Origin: Basidiobolus meristosporus CBS 931.73
Taxonomy: Eukaryota; Basidiobolomycota; Basidiobolomycetes; Basidiobolales; Basidiobolaceae
NCBI GenBank assembly: GCA_002104905.1
Contig: MCFE01000334.1
Coordinates: 1-64,000, forward strand
Direction: 5' to 3'
Length of the DNA stretch: 64,000 nucleotides
In this document: positions 30,930 to 42,803 of the stretch, piece by piece
How the letters are laid out: every line of letters begins with the position of its first letter
How positions within the stretch are numbered: the first letter of the stretch is position 1
Notes under the pieces: model-generated
What the model was told of the DNA's origin: nothing
What the model saw: the letters and a program-made list of their open reading frames with translations, nothing else
Database searches by the model: none
Program-made: the position numbers and the translations under genes

Positions 30930-33100
30930 TATCTTGCCAGCCAGTTTAAAATTCTATATTGGCACCTGGCCATCTTTGTCACCTTACACAATCTGAGTCA
31001 GGTGAGTATGTAATGCCTTTAGGCTCAGCTCAGCCTTGAGAATATGGCACACAGAGTGATAGCTCTGACAAAGAAGTCTCACTGATGGATTGTAAGCCTT
31101 TCTCCCCTAACAAAAGTACCACATATGAGCCTGGTCAAATCCCAATATACAATGAGACAACACCTGTTGGACCAAATGCCAAGGATACTTTATGGAGCCA
31201 AGTGAACCCAGTAATCCAACTACTGGTGACTGATGTGATATTGTGGCTAGAAAAATGCAGCATTTCCACTAATATCTGTAATGGGGGCTTTGGGGATTTA
31301 TTACCACTTCTTGCCAAAATCTTTCCAGGTTACAACTTACCATGTACACAGTATAAGTGGACAACTGTCATGCAGCTGGCAACATATGATCCCAAGACTG
31401 TTCTGATTTGAGCATGTGTTAACAGTTGCATGGCATGCACATCCAAAAGTGCTACCATTGCAACATGTCCAAATTGACAGGAATCCTCCACCATTGAGGG
31501 AAAACATTGCTCACACTTTGGATGTACTCCAGTAATGCCCAGTCTAAAGAAGCTAATACAGTACAACAATTATTGCAAAGCTATACAGTACCACACCCAG
31601 TATCAATTAAGTGCAAACACATCCAATATATGTGATGGCAAACATTAAAAACAGCTAAGAAGCAAGGGCTACTTAGAAGGTCAGTATGACCATGCCTTTG
31701 CCTTAGCACTTGCAGGATTTTCATTGAACAAGTGCTCTACCAGCCAATCCTGCTGGCCACTGATTCTTGTAAATCTGAATCTACTGCCCATCTTACAGTA
31801 TCCAAGTAATAATCTGATGGTAGTCTCACTAATATCTGGGCCAAAATCACCATCCAGCCTGGATAGCTACCTGTATTCGTTGCTGGATGAGTTTGTATAC
31901 TGTCCTGAGGTATAACAGTAAATGGCCATCATATAAAGCACATATTATTATCTGTATTGGAGATACCCCAGCCATCAGCAAAATAGCAGATTTTTCTGGG
32001 CACAATTAACAATATTGCTGTGGAATGAGTGAAATCCAGGGGATTTACTCAATAACTCACACACATTATTATTACTCAAACACCAGCACCAAGAACAACA
32101 TCTTCCCACAGAGAGAACATACAGGAGTCAGCATGCAATTGCAGCAAAGTTGGCAAGCAATAAGCCATTGGTTGGAACTTGGAATCAATCAGAAACCAGA
32201 AATACTTAAGACAGTGGGTATCTATTGAAGCAAAAGCTTTACACTGGGAGCAATGCACTTACTTTTCAACAATATACTATACCAATGACCAACTTGTATA
32301 TGGGGCCATTCAAAATACCAAAAAATTGAAAGGATTGGCAAGAAATTACAGAGTATTCCCCACCCTGAGTACTTCTCCCAAGCTCCAATCATTATTCATA
32401 TGTATTTGCAGCAATATGAATGTAAAGACTGGATGAACTGGATATGTGATTATTCAAGTTGCGTTCAGAAGCCATTCCTACCAACAGTACATTGGAAGCA
32501 TTGGGAGTTATATGTGAACATTGTAGGAGTATTTATCCAGAAGCAGATCACCAATGCCAACTTGACACATCTACAGCTGTTCTGCAAGGAGTTTGTTACA
32601 GGATTTGAGCAGCTACGCTACAAACATAAAGCTGATCATGTAGATCTCTGCCACCACTGTATCCCTTCTTTACCCCATCTGGCATGGTGTGGAAAATATT
32701 GGGCCTTGCTTCACCTATTTGGAGTTTCCTATGGAGCAGATGTGTGGGGAGATAGGAAGACAAGTCAAGTTGCAAGTACTACCATATCCCAATCTCATCA
32801 AGAATATCACCTTCAGGTCTGTCATGGATGTGATGAGGTGGCACATGGAGGACAGCCAGGAAGAGCTGGAAAATACCAAGGACAGATGTGCCCATGGAGA
32901 CACCTATGCATATGGCATTAAAAAGCTAAGCAGCCCCAATGTATGGGTAATCAGCTAACTAATGCAAAGTTGGGTTGGGTGCAACAAGCAACTATTTTTT
33001 GTCAGGAAAACTCTACCAAGGCATGCTGGATTTCTTATTATCACAAGCCAGCTTCTACACCATTAAATACAGAATTCACACAAACAAGAGCCAGAGCACA
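30930..33100 (+). pseudogene. Tnp2-like transposase, copy C
   Basis: The clearest copy. It reads MDCKPFSPNKSTTYEPG at 31,085, then a Cys-rich segment, NKCSTSQSCWPLILVNLNLLP, SGPKSPSSLDSYLYSLLDEF, GDTPAISKIADFSGHN, CNMNVKTG, and at 32,689-32,958 the block IGPCFTYLEFPMEQMCGEIG followed by LPYPNLIKNITF. This last block matches the Pro-Met-Glu-Arg/Gln-x-Cys-Gly signature I know from Plavaka/Tnp2 transposases. At least five frame changes or stops. The transposase would cut and paste the unit; none of the copies here looks competent. Confidence 0.7.
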
Positions 33101-33875
33101 CCTATAAGGGAGACTAGAATCCAGCAGGGAGAAGGAATATATTAGCTAAGTACCAAGATGTTCCTTGGGGATTTTCAGGAGGTATACATGGCAGAAGTGG
33201 CAACAACCTAGCATATGTTTGCAAGATGTATATGTTACCAGCAGTACAAGGTATATGGCAACTTTGCAAGTATCACACTAAGAAGCTGTAACACTGAGGT
33301 GATAGAAGTATGTCAATTGCAGCAGGTATGTGTGCTTGTAGAGGTTAGTAAGCAGGAGGCCATAGTTTTTTGGACTTGAACTCTATGTGGAATACCCAAG
33401 GTAGTAGTGGGTAAGCAAGTATAGAGGGGTGATTCTACAGTGGAATATATGAATTGCACAACAGGAGGTAGAAAAAGGAAACACCATTTGGTAAATTGGT
33501 ACAGTAGCATTATACAGAACTAGCTGTAGACCACCATACTGCCAATATAATGCCATCAGAGTCTTGCTGTGAGGCTGTCAAAATACTGTCAAGTTTCTTG
33601 CCATATAAGGCAATTGGATGTCCTGGCCAGTTGGATCTACTTGAAATAGTTGTAGAGTGCAATAAGACTGCAACAATGCCATGCAATTATTGTCACAGCA
33701 CCAATTAAATCTTGACAAGTTTTATCACTTTATTTGGCACCAATGTTAGGAAAATACTGTCATGATCCTGTCATAAGAATGTTCACAAGGTCACTAATTC
33801 CAAGCTGCTGGTATTATGATGGTCTCAAAGCAGGATCCTGACAGCTGATCTGGATTGGATTCACCCACAGGACCA

Positions 33876-34934
33876 AATCAATATTCATAGGGACAGGTCA
33901 AGCAGATGAGTAATTGTTGAGGAAAACTTTCAGGGTAAGGTCAGCTTCAGGGAATCTCGACTTGAAGAGAAAGTCCTCCTATGCAAGTAAGAAATCTGAG
34001 GATAGTATGGCACAACTAATCTGTATGAGAAATAAGTGTAATGAGCCAAGCACAAGGCTGTCCCAAGACTTAAGTCCTAGAACTATGTTGTATTGATGGT
34101 GTTAGGACACCATGCAAAAATTGCTGGTCCAAAAGTGCACCTCAATCTCACAAGATACTTGGACAATATATTATTCAGAGCAGGCACTAAGCTGCACTTC
34201 ATTGGCTATCTACTGATACGCTTTGTTTCTGATTCAGGACACTCAACTGATCACCCCTGATGGCACAAGAAACTTAGCTCAGATGTTTAATTGAAACAAT
34301 ACTAAAGCATCTTTTAATTGGATCTTTGATAGTCCACTCACATTCTTATTGCAGACACTCAAGTACCTCATTTACTTGAGCACATTGTGTGGCCAATGCC
34401 AATTTAGCAAACTCTTTTTTCCAAGCATCATTGGTACTCTTACTTTTCATGCAGATAAGCTTACTTACTTTGAGTAAATCTCTGGTTGATTTTCAATCAC
34501 ATATTGTACAGATGCATAGATGTTGCTATATTCATCACAGGCACTCAACCCAACTAACACTCAACAGGTATCTTCATTGAGCTCATTAAGCGACCTGTAA
34601 TTATGCGATGCCGACCTTTTTCTGTGACTTTGGTGTTTGGCCCACAACTTTCTACCACTATTTATTCACTAGTTCTAAGGCACTCCAGTGTGTAATTGGA
34701 CTTTTACAGCTCCAAAATTGCACTGTAGGTGTTATTATACTCCTCTGATTTTTTAATACAGTTATTTTGCCTCTCAGCAGAATCTTGGCTCCATCTACCA
34801 TAGAGGATACTGAGGCCCTGGTAAACAAGCCGCCTTGCTCTTCAAGCTGATCTATTTTATGAAGTTAAAGTCAGGTGGCTGTGCTGCCTATTCCTCTGAA
34901 AATGGCTGCTGTCTTATTTAAACTTCATTGAATT
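33876..34934. repeat. Unassigned stretch and left-end fragment of the Tnp2-like family
   Basis: 33,876-34,220 has no match that I can see elsewhere in the window and no convincing gene. From about 34,300 to 34,920 the sequence follows the left end of the transposon units (compare 2,630-3,260). It then returns to Copia 1, so this is the right boundary of the nested insertions. Confidence 0.45.
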
Positions 34935-35315
34935 CCTGAAAGCAGCCAAACATAGTACCTTCTACCAAAGATGTGGAGTATATGGCAGCCTGTGAAGCTA
35001 TAAAAGAAGGAATGTGGTTGAGTAAGCTTCTTAAAGATTGAGGCCTATGTCAAAAAATCTCTATTACTTTACTTTAAGATAATCAAGGATGTATAGATTA
35101 GGTAGAAATCCAACTTTTCATGCTAAAACTAAGCACACTGATATAAGACATCATTTCATAGGTGAAGCTATAGTAAATAACTTAGCTAACTTAGCTTACT
35201 GTTCTACAGATGAAATGATAGCAAACATAGTTACCAAACCATTTGCTAGAGACAAGTTTGAATATCTTAAGTCAGAATTAGGACTAATCAGTATGAACAT
35301 TTAGTTGAGTGGGAG
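34935..35315 (+). pseudogene. Copia 1 RNase H end, displaced by 32.5 kb
   Basis: The reading PSTKDVEYMAACEAIKEGMW, then DNQGCI and HAKTKHTDIRHHFI, TDEMIANIVTKPFARDKFEY is the end of a Copia RNase H domain. It includes the conserved Glu of the EYMA motif, the D-N and the HxKxKHIDIRHHF block. A purine-rich tract (GAGTGGGAG, 35,307-35,315) precedes the LTR. With the 5' portion at 1-2,394 this completes one Copia element, minus some 60 residues around the break. Stops and one frameshift are present. Confidence 0.8.
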
Positions 35316-35650
35316 TATTGCAAAAGTTTAGAATTCCACCTAGATATTCCCCTAATTTAGTCACTTATATTGGTACCTTCAAATCCTAGAGATAACTGGC
35401 CAAATTTCTTGTTGTGATTTACTCAAAATATTCTCAGCAAAATATCAGGTATTCAGAACATGAAAATTAGATTAGCTGACCAAACAGCCCCAAGCCTTGC
35501 ACACATGTTTATGAGATCTTCCTAAGCCTACTATACATGGTTATTAAGCCAAAACCATGTAAAGTATAAATACTACTTTCACATTGAATAAATTGTTAAG
35601 TGAAAACCGCAAAATCTATTTGTTCTCCCAGTCACCTCTAACTTCTCCAA
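35316..35650 (+). repeat. Copia 3' LTR of element 1
   Basis: Begins TATTGCAAAAG (expected TGTTG) and follows the 348-bp LTR at 38,411-38,758 along its length, including CTAAGCCTACT and AGTATAAATAC. The last bases are lost at the junction with an inverted LTR. Confidence 0.8.
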
Positions 35651-35998
35651 TATTACAATATTCTAAGTAGTATTGGAAGTTATGTGGAGAACCAAAGGAT
35701 TTACAAGTCATACACTTTTAGATTCATGGATCAAAGTATAGTATCAATACTTTTGATAAAGTAAAGCAAACAAACATGTAGAGTCTGCTAAGGAGGGTCC
35801 CAAGAATATGTGTGCAAAGGCTGGGGGCATTTTGACAACTTTGAGAAAGATCCTGTTCTGGGAACCTGATAATTTGATGAGAATATTCCAAGCAAATCCC
35901 AACAAGAAATTTGGTCAGGAAAGAGTGCTAATCAGAGAACAAAATCTAGTTGACTAAGCTAACATGAATATTTAGGTGACAACTCAATAATAACAACA
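35651..35998 (-). repeat. Inverted Copia LTR abutting the 3' LTR
   Basis: 348 bp, reverse complement of the Copia LTR (compare 42,455-42,803), starting TATTACAATATTC and ending AACAACA. It lies directly against the + oriented LTR, so the two form a large imperfect palindrome of nearly 0.7 kb. Confidence 0.8.
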
Positions 35999-38410
35999 CT
36001 CGCACTTAACAAAATATTCATGAGTAATAAATTCATATTGAGAGTGTGCAATTTGTAATAAGCCTATAAGATTTAACTGTGCTGCATACTGGACTAGTAT
36101 ATTACTCAACAATATATGCATTATTGACCAACTTAATCACACAAGAAACTTGTAACTCAATGTTCATATCTACTTGATAGTATGCCTAAAAATACAAATG
36201 ATCTAATCCAAATACTAATCATTAGCTTTGATCAATTGCACAGGCTTAAATAATGCTCTACATCTAGGTGTCAGATTGTTACAGTGATATATAGCCTCTA
36301 GGCTATTCAATACTTCTTATTTGAGCAAAAATGACCCACATGTGGTCAAGTTGAAGTTTAGTCATTTACAGCAGATCTGGAGTTTCATTATTTCCAGGAA
36401 AAAGTCCAATTCATTTAGACAACTTCACTTTATGTCTATATTAGGCTTGGTGACAGTTACTCCCATCACATAGACTCTATATGAGGTAAAAGAGATGACC
36501 TATATTGGGCCAAGCTGAGGTTTTGTCATTTAGGCCTGATCCAGATAATCCTCATTTCCTGGCAATACAGCACATACAACATGGCCAAAAATTAAAGGTT
36601 TTTGCTCAGCTCTACACTCAGATGGCCTGCTCCCACTCAAATCATTTCAGTTTAGTGACTTGTATCCACAAAAATGAATTAGAGTTGTCATCTTTGTCCT
36701 CCTTGGGCAGCATTAACTTTCTTTTGATTGATTTCTTCATATATAATTGATTCAAAGTCTATTTGCTTCTTGATTTACCCAGTTTGGTATCTGAAACTAC
36801 CATAGATTGTTTAGTAGCTACCTTTAGAGTGCTTCTACAGATTTAGATTGATACAGCTGCTTTTGTCTTTTCAGAATTTACTTGTAGAGTAGATATTGGT
36901 GCTTTTCCAGAAGTGAGATTCTCTTTAACAAGGGCTTTGATTATCTCTATTCACCCAATAATTATTTTCAGCCTTGTTCTTGGTTTGCAATACTATCTGA
37001 TCTTCTTGGTGTATTCAGAATCCATAACAACTGTCTGGTTGATCCTTGCACCTTTTTCTTCCAGCTCCATAGACAGCACAAATTAAGACTTCTCTATTAA
37101 ATAATCTGCACCAATATAATATAATATATATATAAAGTTCCAAGGCTCTTCTGGGGTTTCTGGCATGAGAGCTTTGTAAAAGAGACTTCATGGACCATCC
37201 CTGCACTATCAGATAGTCCAAATATAGGCTCCATATGCTTTGGCTCCATCTTGAAAGTACCCTAACTTGTGGTAGTAGTATTTTCCCATTTTTCTTCTTT
37301 TTCTTTTTCTGCTGATGATCCATGGGAGATTCCTTTTGTGGGATGGTTTTGGACCTCTTTACAGGTGGGACCATGGTGTGTATGAGCATAGAAGACCTCA
37401 TGACATCATTTATGCAGAATATTTGACTATTGCAGAGTGATATAGTCAAAATTGGCATCCACTTAGATCAATCATAACATCTGTTAGAGTTGACCAAATT
37501 TGATTAAATAAGCAGCATTTGAAAGCTAGTATCATCAGTGCTTTGGTATCCCACTACAGTATATCAGCATCTTGAGTTGCAGAGTTTGACAGTGACTTGA
37601 TCAATCACAGTTCTTCTGGTCTGATTCAGAAAATCTAATGTCATCAATATTTTCTCCCTCTGTAATGAGTGATATATATAACAAATATACATACTATGCT
37701 ATCTTCTGAGTAGCTCTTAGCTGTGTACTGTCCAACTGTTGCTTGATTGTATACTTCAATCAGGCTTGCAATCATTTGCTTCACTATTTCTGGCTGAAAG
37801 GAAATATTCTTGAGTTAATTTTGCTAAATTTGTATAACACTTTCTCGCACTGTTTTGAGATTTAAGCAGAGTGATAAAACATCTAACAGCTCTATATTTA
37901 GCTCCGGGTATATTGGCTTCAGATTCAAGGTACTTGATGCAAATATTTCATTCTTCCATTGGATGGTGTAGTACATATCCATACTACTGGGAATTTATAT
38001 GTATTATATATCATTAGGATCCTTACAATCCAAGGAGCTTATTTCTGAGATTTTTTTTCTATCAATAGGTAGTCCATAATGGTGGCTAACAGCTCCAGTA
38101 GTTGCAGTCTCAGCCTTATTTTGAGTGGGAACAGGTTTGGTAAAATCTTCCTCCGGCAATCATTCAATAATGATCTATTTTTTTTACAATTCAGGATAAT
38201 ATAACAATATATTTCATGGTAGATCTGGACCCTCAATTGCTTGATTACGCAATGTTCTTCAGTAGTGGTATAGTACCAACCTATTATATTCCTTGACATA
38301 TGTACATGAAGGCTTGATAGACTCTCCTTCATATATAGCTTGAGTAGTTACTGAATGAGTCTTTTGATGGTAAGGCCTTCTTTTCCACAACAATATTCTC
38401 ATGAGCATAT
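35999..38410. other. AT-rich stretch with no recognisable gene
   Basis: Several short open frames occur on both strands, the longest at 37,015-37,458 (- strand, 147 codons, with a Lys-rich run DHQQKKKKKKNG), but none shows a known domain or conserved pattern. No match to the other repeat families of the window was seen. Probably degraded mobile DNA. Confidence 0.4.
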
Positions 38411-38758
38411 TGTTGTAAGAGTTTGTAATTCCACCTAAATATTCACCTAACTTTGTCACTTAGATTGCTACCTCCAAATCCTAGAGAATACTGACCAAAA
38501 TTCTTGTTGGGATTTACTTAGAATATGATCAATGGAATATCAGGTACCCAGAACATGAAAATTCTCAAAGTTGTTCAAACAGCCCCAAACTTTGCACACA
38601 TGCTCTTGGGACCTTCCTAAGCCTACTCTACATGTCTTTTATGTCAAGACCATCTGGAAGTATAAATACCACTTTTACATTCAGCAAGTCCTTAATTGAA
38701 ACCACATAATCTACTTGTTCTCCCAATCACTTCCAATATCTCCAAGACTCTGACAACA
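38411..38758 (+). repeat. Copia 5' LTR of element 2
   Basis: 348 bp, TGTTGTAAGAG...CTGACAACA, with a TATA-like AGTATAAATACC near 38,658. Confidence 0.85.
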
Positions 38759-38771
38759 GGTTATGAGCCCC
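38759..38771 (+). other. Copia primer binding site matching the initiator tRNA-Met anticodon arm
   Basis: GGTTATGAGCCCC directly follows the LTR. Its complement GGGGCTCATAACC fits the anticodon stem-loop of fungal initiator tRNA-Met (CAT anticodon), not a tRNA 3' end. Drosophila copia uses an initiator tRNA half in the same way. Confidence 0.7.
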
Positions 38772-39590
38772 ATGCTGTCCCACTCAGCAATGTCTACCAC
38801 AGCCATTACTGGAACCTTTCCCTCAGCTGAAAAGCTGGATGGATCTAACTACATAGTGTGGAAGGTGAAGATGAAGGTGATACTACAAGAAAGAGGCCTT
38901 TGGGATATTGTCATGGGAGAAGAATGCCATCCTAAAAATATGGGAGAGGAATCCTTAAAGTATCAGAAGATAGAACAAAGTGCCTTTAACTGTATTTGCC
39001 ATAATGTCAACAACAAGTTGCTAATTCAATGCTCAAGAGCAAGAACAGCAAAGAATGCCTGGAAGTAATTAGAAGACACCTACTGGTCATGTTCAGCTGC
39101 CAAGAGAAAGTATTGTAGACACAAATTATTTACTACAAAGATGCTGCCAGGAGAAGAAAGGAAAAATCTGATCAATAGAACTACACTGCTGGCGGATGAG
39201 ATGGAATCTGTGGGTGCACCAACTACTGATGAGGAGGTGATAGTAACCATCCTGAATAGCCTGACAGACAAGCTTAAGGATATTGTATCAGCCTTAGAGT
39301 CCAGAACTAAAGATTTGACCTTAAATTATGTATATGGAAGGCTCCTGAATGAAGAATTAAGAAAATCAAGCGCTAATTAGAAGGAAGAAGAAAATTCTTT
39401 AATAAGCATTGATTACCAACAAAGAAGATACCCAATACCTTTTAAAGGCAATAGCAACCTGTTCTGCAACTACTGCAAAGTGAAAGGACATACCTCAGAC
39501 CAGTGCTTCAAAAAGAGAGATACTTAGCAGAAAAAGCCTGAATATGGAAATGCTGCAACAACTGAAGATAGACTTTTCAAATCTGCACTA
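38763..39590 (+). pseudogene. Copia Gag with zinc knuckle, interrupted by stops
   Basis: Starts near 38,763; an internal ATG leads AMSTTAITGTFPSAEKLDGSNYIVWKVKMK, the typical Copia Gag opening. It continues through MLPGEERKNLINR, LTDKLKDIVSALES, and a CCHC knuckle CNYCKVKGHTSDQC near 39,463-39,505. Stops at about 39,066, 39,378 and 39,526 break it. Gag packages element RNA. Confidence 0.8.
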
Positions 39591-39593
39591 AGT

Positions 39594-40860
39594 ATGATCA
39601 CAAACAAGGATTCTCAGACGTGTTACATTAACTCTGGAGCATCTAAGCACCTTACAGACCAAAAGGCACTTTTCACCAAATATCAAGAAACTCCAATTAA
39701 GTTGGTTTTCATGGGTGACAATAGAACACTTGATGCAGTGGGAGGAGGAACTACCCAAGTTAACCTTAGAAGCAGTAAAGAAAATCATACACTGCCCTTT
39801 AAAGAAGTACTCTTTATACCAGAAATAGCCATGAACCTACTAGCTATAAGCAAGGCCATAGCAGAAGGTCTCAGCTTTAGCTTTGTCAATTCTGGATGCA
39901 GGATCACTGCTCAAAATGGTGCCCATATTGCTTTGGGTATCAGAGATCATAATCTGTATAAGTTGACTTATATTCCATCATATCAGGAAGCCAATATAAG
40001 TAACTTAAATCAGAAACATCAATGCTTTGACACAGGAGATTTGGACACATCAATTTTGATTATATGTGCAAAATGATCAAATCTCAACTGATTTCTGGTG
40101 TTAAAATTGATCCACCAGCTAATTGAAAGCACTGTGCAGCCTGCATATATGGGATACAAGCCAGAAAACTGTTCAAGAGCTCTGGGTTAATTAAAACTAA
40201 GAAAAAATTAGATCTAGCTCACTCAGATCTGTGTTGACCCATGCAAGATTATTTGTTAAGTGGGATGAAGTATTTAATCACCATTATTGATGATATACAA
40301 AATACATGTGGGTGTACTTCATGGAGAGAAAGGAAGATGCTCTGTCTAAGCTCAGGCAGTTTAAAGCCATGGTGGAGAGAGAAACTGGTGAAGAACATCA
40401 AGAAAATATGCTCTGGCAATGGTAGAGAAAACACCTCAAAACTCTTCATCCATTTCTGCAATGTTCATGGGATAAAGCAAGCAACTACTCTACCATACTC
40501 CCTACAGCAAAATGAAGTAGCAGAATGTGCAAACTGATCAATAATTGACATGACAAGATCTATGATCCATGATCCATGATCAAAAATTATCCTATGACTT
40601 TTGGGCAGAATTAGTTGACACAGCAGGTATGCCTTAAGAATAGGTGTTATAACAGAATACTTTGTGATTCTACTCCACTTGAAGCATGGTATGAATACAG
40701 ACAAAGTGCAGAACATCTGAGAATATTTTGGTGTACATTGTATGCCAAGAAACTGCTCAGAAATCAGTCAAAATTTGAGCCAGAAAGTGTAAAATGCATA
40801 TGCTTGGGCTACTGCAGTGAGAGCAAAGCATACAGACTCTACAATGCCAAAGCAAAAAGC
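39594..40860 (+). pseudogene. Copia protease and integrase, element 2
   Basis: The frame 39,594-40,076 carries the protease site CYINSGASKHLTD, in which the catalytic Asp of DSGA is Asn, then the flap region and pre-integrase start (YKLTYIPSYQ). Integrase continues in pieces: the first catalytic Asp near 40,215 (HSDLC), the second block near 40,415 (Gly-Asn-Gly, degraded), LQQNEVAECAN near 40,510, and the C-terminal region CLGYCSESKAYRLYN ending at 40,863. Broken by at least four frame changes. Confidence 0.75.
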
Positions 40861-41057
40861 TAATCAAGTCCAGGGGTGTGTTGTTTAATGAACATTCTAT
40901 ATACTCACACAAAATGACATCAGTTGATGTCAAAAATCTGATCTCAGGTCCACCAATTGTCAGGATTGAATCAGAGCAAAACTATGAATATTTTATCACT
41001 CTAGAGGACTCTACAGCCACAGTTCAGCCTGAAGCAGTACCCAGGAATATCCCATAA

Positions 41058-42225
41058 GTGATCATTCCAATATCAAATGCCTGGATATCCAACTGGACTA
41101 GAATTAGCCCAGATTACTATATCAATGAGTGTACAGACTTAACCTATGCCTATTCAGTCCATTTTGATGAAGCCCAGACTGCAAAAGAGGCCCTAAATAT
41201 CCCTCAGACAAAGTTTTGGAGATCTGCAATGACTGAAGAATATCAGACCCTAATGGAGAATCAAATCTGGTACTTAGACAAGTTACTAATCAACCAATAA
41301 TCAATTGGATGCGGATGGGACTTTAAGGCAAAATACATGGCTGATGGTACAATTGAAAGATATACAGCAAGAATTGTGGCCAAAGGATACTCTCAAACAA
41401 AAGGACTTGACTATACTGAGACTTTGCACTGGTAGCCAAGTTTAATTCTGTCAGATTAACATTGGCTATTGCAGCCAAATATAGGTTTTTATTGCATCAA
41501 ATGGATGTAAAAACTGCATTTTTGGAATGAAGAGCTTGCTAAGGGCATCTATATGGACCAGGCTGATGGGTTTGCTGACCAAGATGATCCCCATTTGGTC
41601 TGCAAGCTTAATAACTGTCTATGTGGACTCAGAAAATCACCAAAAGCCTGGAGTTGCAAGATAGATTCTTATTTGGAATCTTTGAGTTTCAAAAGGAGTA
41701 GTGCTGACTATAGTATATACTATAAGCCAGATAGAGCAAATTCAGCTCTATTAGCTCTATAATTGGATGATCTTTTTATAGCCACCAATAACCACAAAAC
41801 ATTGGTAGCAACTAAATCCAGCCTATCTAAAGAGTTCAGGATGTCTGATCTAGGAGAACTCAGCTACTACTTAGGGATAAAGTTCTTCATAGACAGAAGT
41901 ACCCAGGCTATCACACTAAGCCAATCCAAGTACCAAATGGAAGACTGTAAACCAGCAGCTACCCCAATGGAGACAAACATTAACTTGGTCAAAACGCAAC
42001 TAAATCAAGTGAGCTTGGTGCCATCTGAAAGCCCTGACTTTTCTTTTAATCTGTGGTCTGCAGTCAGATGTATATTATGCTTGGGACATGTCCAGATATC
42101 TTGTATTCAGTGAGAGTTGTCAGCCAGCATATTCAGAACTATGGATCTGATCATATTGCAGCAGTCTAGCAGATTTTTAGATACCTAAAAGGAGCTGCTG
42201 ATATCTGTTTAAAATACACTGATAA
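41058..42225 (+). pseudogene. Copia reverse transcriptase, element 2
   Basis: Pieces at 41,058-41,300 (WRSAMTEEYQTLMENQIW), about 41,310-41,550 (frameshifted fingers and palm), 41,553-41,762 (CKLNNCLCGLRKSPKAWSCKI) and 41,763-42,113 (DDLFIATNNH, MSDLGELSYYLGIKFF). The YVDD box reads L-stop-L-D-D because of a TAA at 41,760. The RT runs into the deletion near 42,215. Confidence 0.8.
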
Positions 42226-42319
42226 ATACCACTTTTACATTCAATAAGTCATTAAGTGAAAACCACATAATCTATTTGTTCTCCCAATTGCTTCCAATAT
42301 CCCCAAGACTCTTCCAACA

Positions 42320-42803
42320 CATAGTCCTTTGAGCAGCGGTAGTCATCTTTAACTTTGGCAGAGCAATAGTTCAGAAAGTCATTCTCCAGATGAGCAGAAA
42401 AGGATCCAAGGCAAAGTAGACACCAAGTGGACAGCAAGCTTGGGGCTCATAGCCTGTTGCAATATTCTGAGGAGTATTGGAGGTGATGTGGAGAACTAGA
42501 GGATTTATATGTTATACACATTTAGATTTATTGATCAAAAGTATGGTATTTATACTTTTGATCAAGTAGGGCAAACAAACATGTAGAGTTTCTTAAGGAA
42601 GGTCACAAGAATATGTGTCCAAAGTTTGGGGGCTTTTGGACAACTTTGAGAAAGATCATAATCTAGGTACCTGATAATTTGGTGAAAATATTCCAAGTAA
42701 ATCCCAACAAGAAATTTGGTCAGGACAGAATGCCAATCAGAGAATAAAATCTAGGTGACTAAGTTAGCATGAATATTTAGGTGACAACCTAATAATTACA
42801 ACA
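42320..42803 (-). mobile_element. Inverted Copia 5'-end fragment (LTR, PBS, start of gag)
   Basis: On the - strand a 349-bp LTR (42,803-42,455, TGTTG...CAACA type ends) is followed by the PBS (42,454-42,442, GGCTATGAGCCCC) and about 120 bases of gag leader. Right after its outer end, 42,804-42,822 repeats the last 18-19 bases of the element 2 LTR (CAAGACTCTTCCAACA), suggesting rearrangement between LTRs. Confidence 0.75.

Larger units (their letters stand above)
27996..33875. mobile_element. Tnp2-like DNA transposon, unit C (most complete copy)
   Basis: This copy has both genes in full length order: - strand second gene (about 30,527 down to 28,020), divergent promoter region (30,528-30,930) and + strand transposase (30,930-33,100), then a non-coding right part. 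It is interrupted once, by a family 2 solo LTR within the second gene. It follows directly on unit B in the same orientation, so the two are a tandem pair. Confidence 0.65.
38411..42319 (+). mobile_element. Copia LTR retrotransposon 2, internally deleted at its 3' end
   Basis: A 348-bp 5' LTR, PBS, gag, protease, integrase and reverse transcriptase follow in Copia order. Near 42,215-42,225 RNase H breaks off and joins directly to the last 96 bases of the 3' LTR (to 42,319), a deletion of the RNase H end and most of the LTR. It is related to Copia 1; the shared integrase and RT regions match nearly base for base over long stretches. All genes are frameshifted. Confidence 0.85.

Noticed and set aside
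38759-38771. A tRNA gene fragment after the Copia LTR
   Set aside because: Only 13 bases match the anticodon arm; position directly after the LTR marks a primer binding site.
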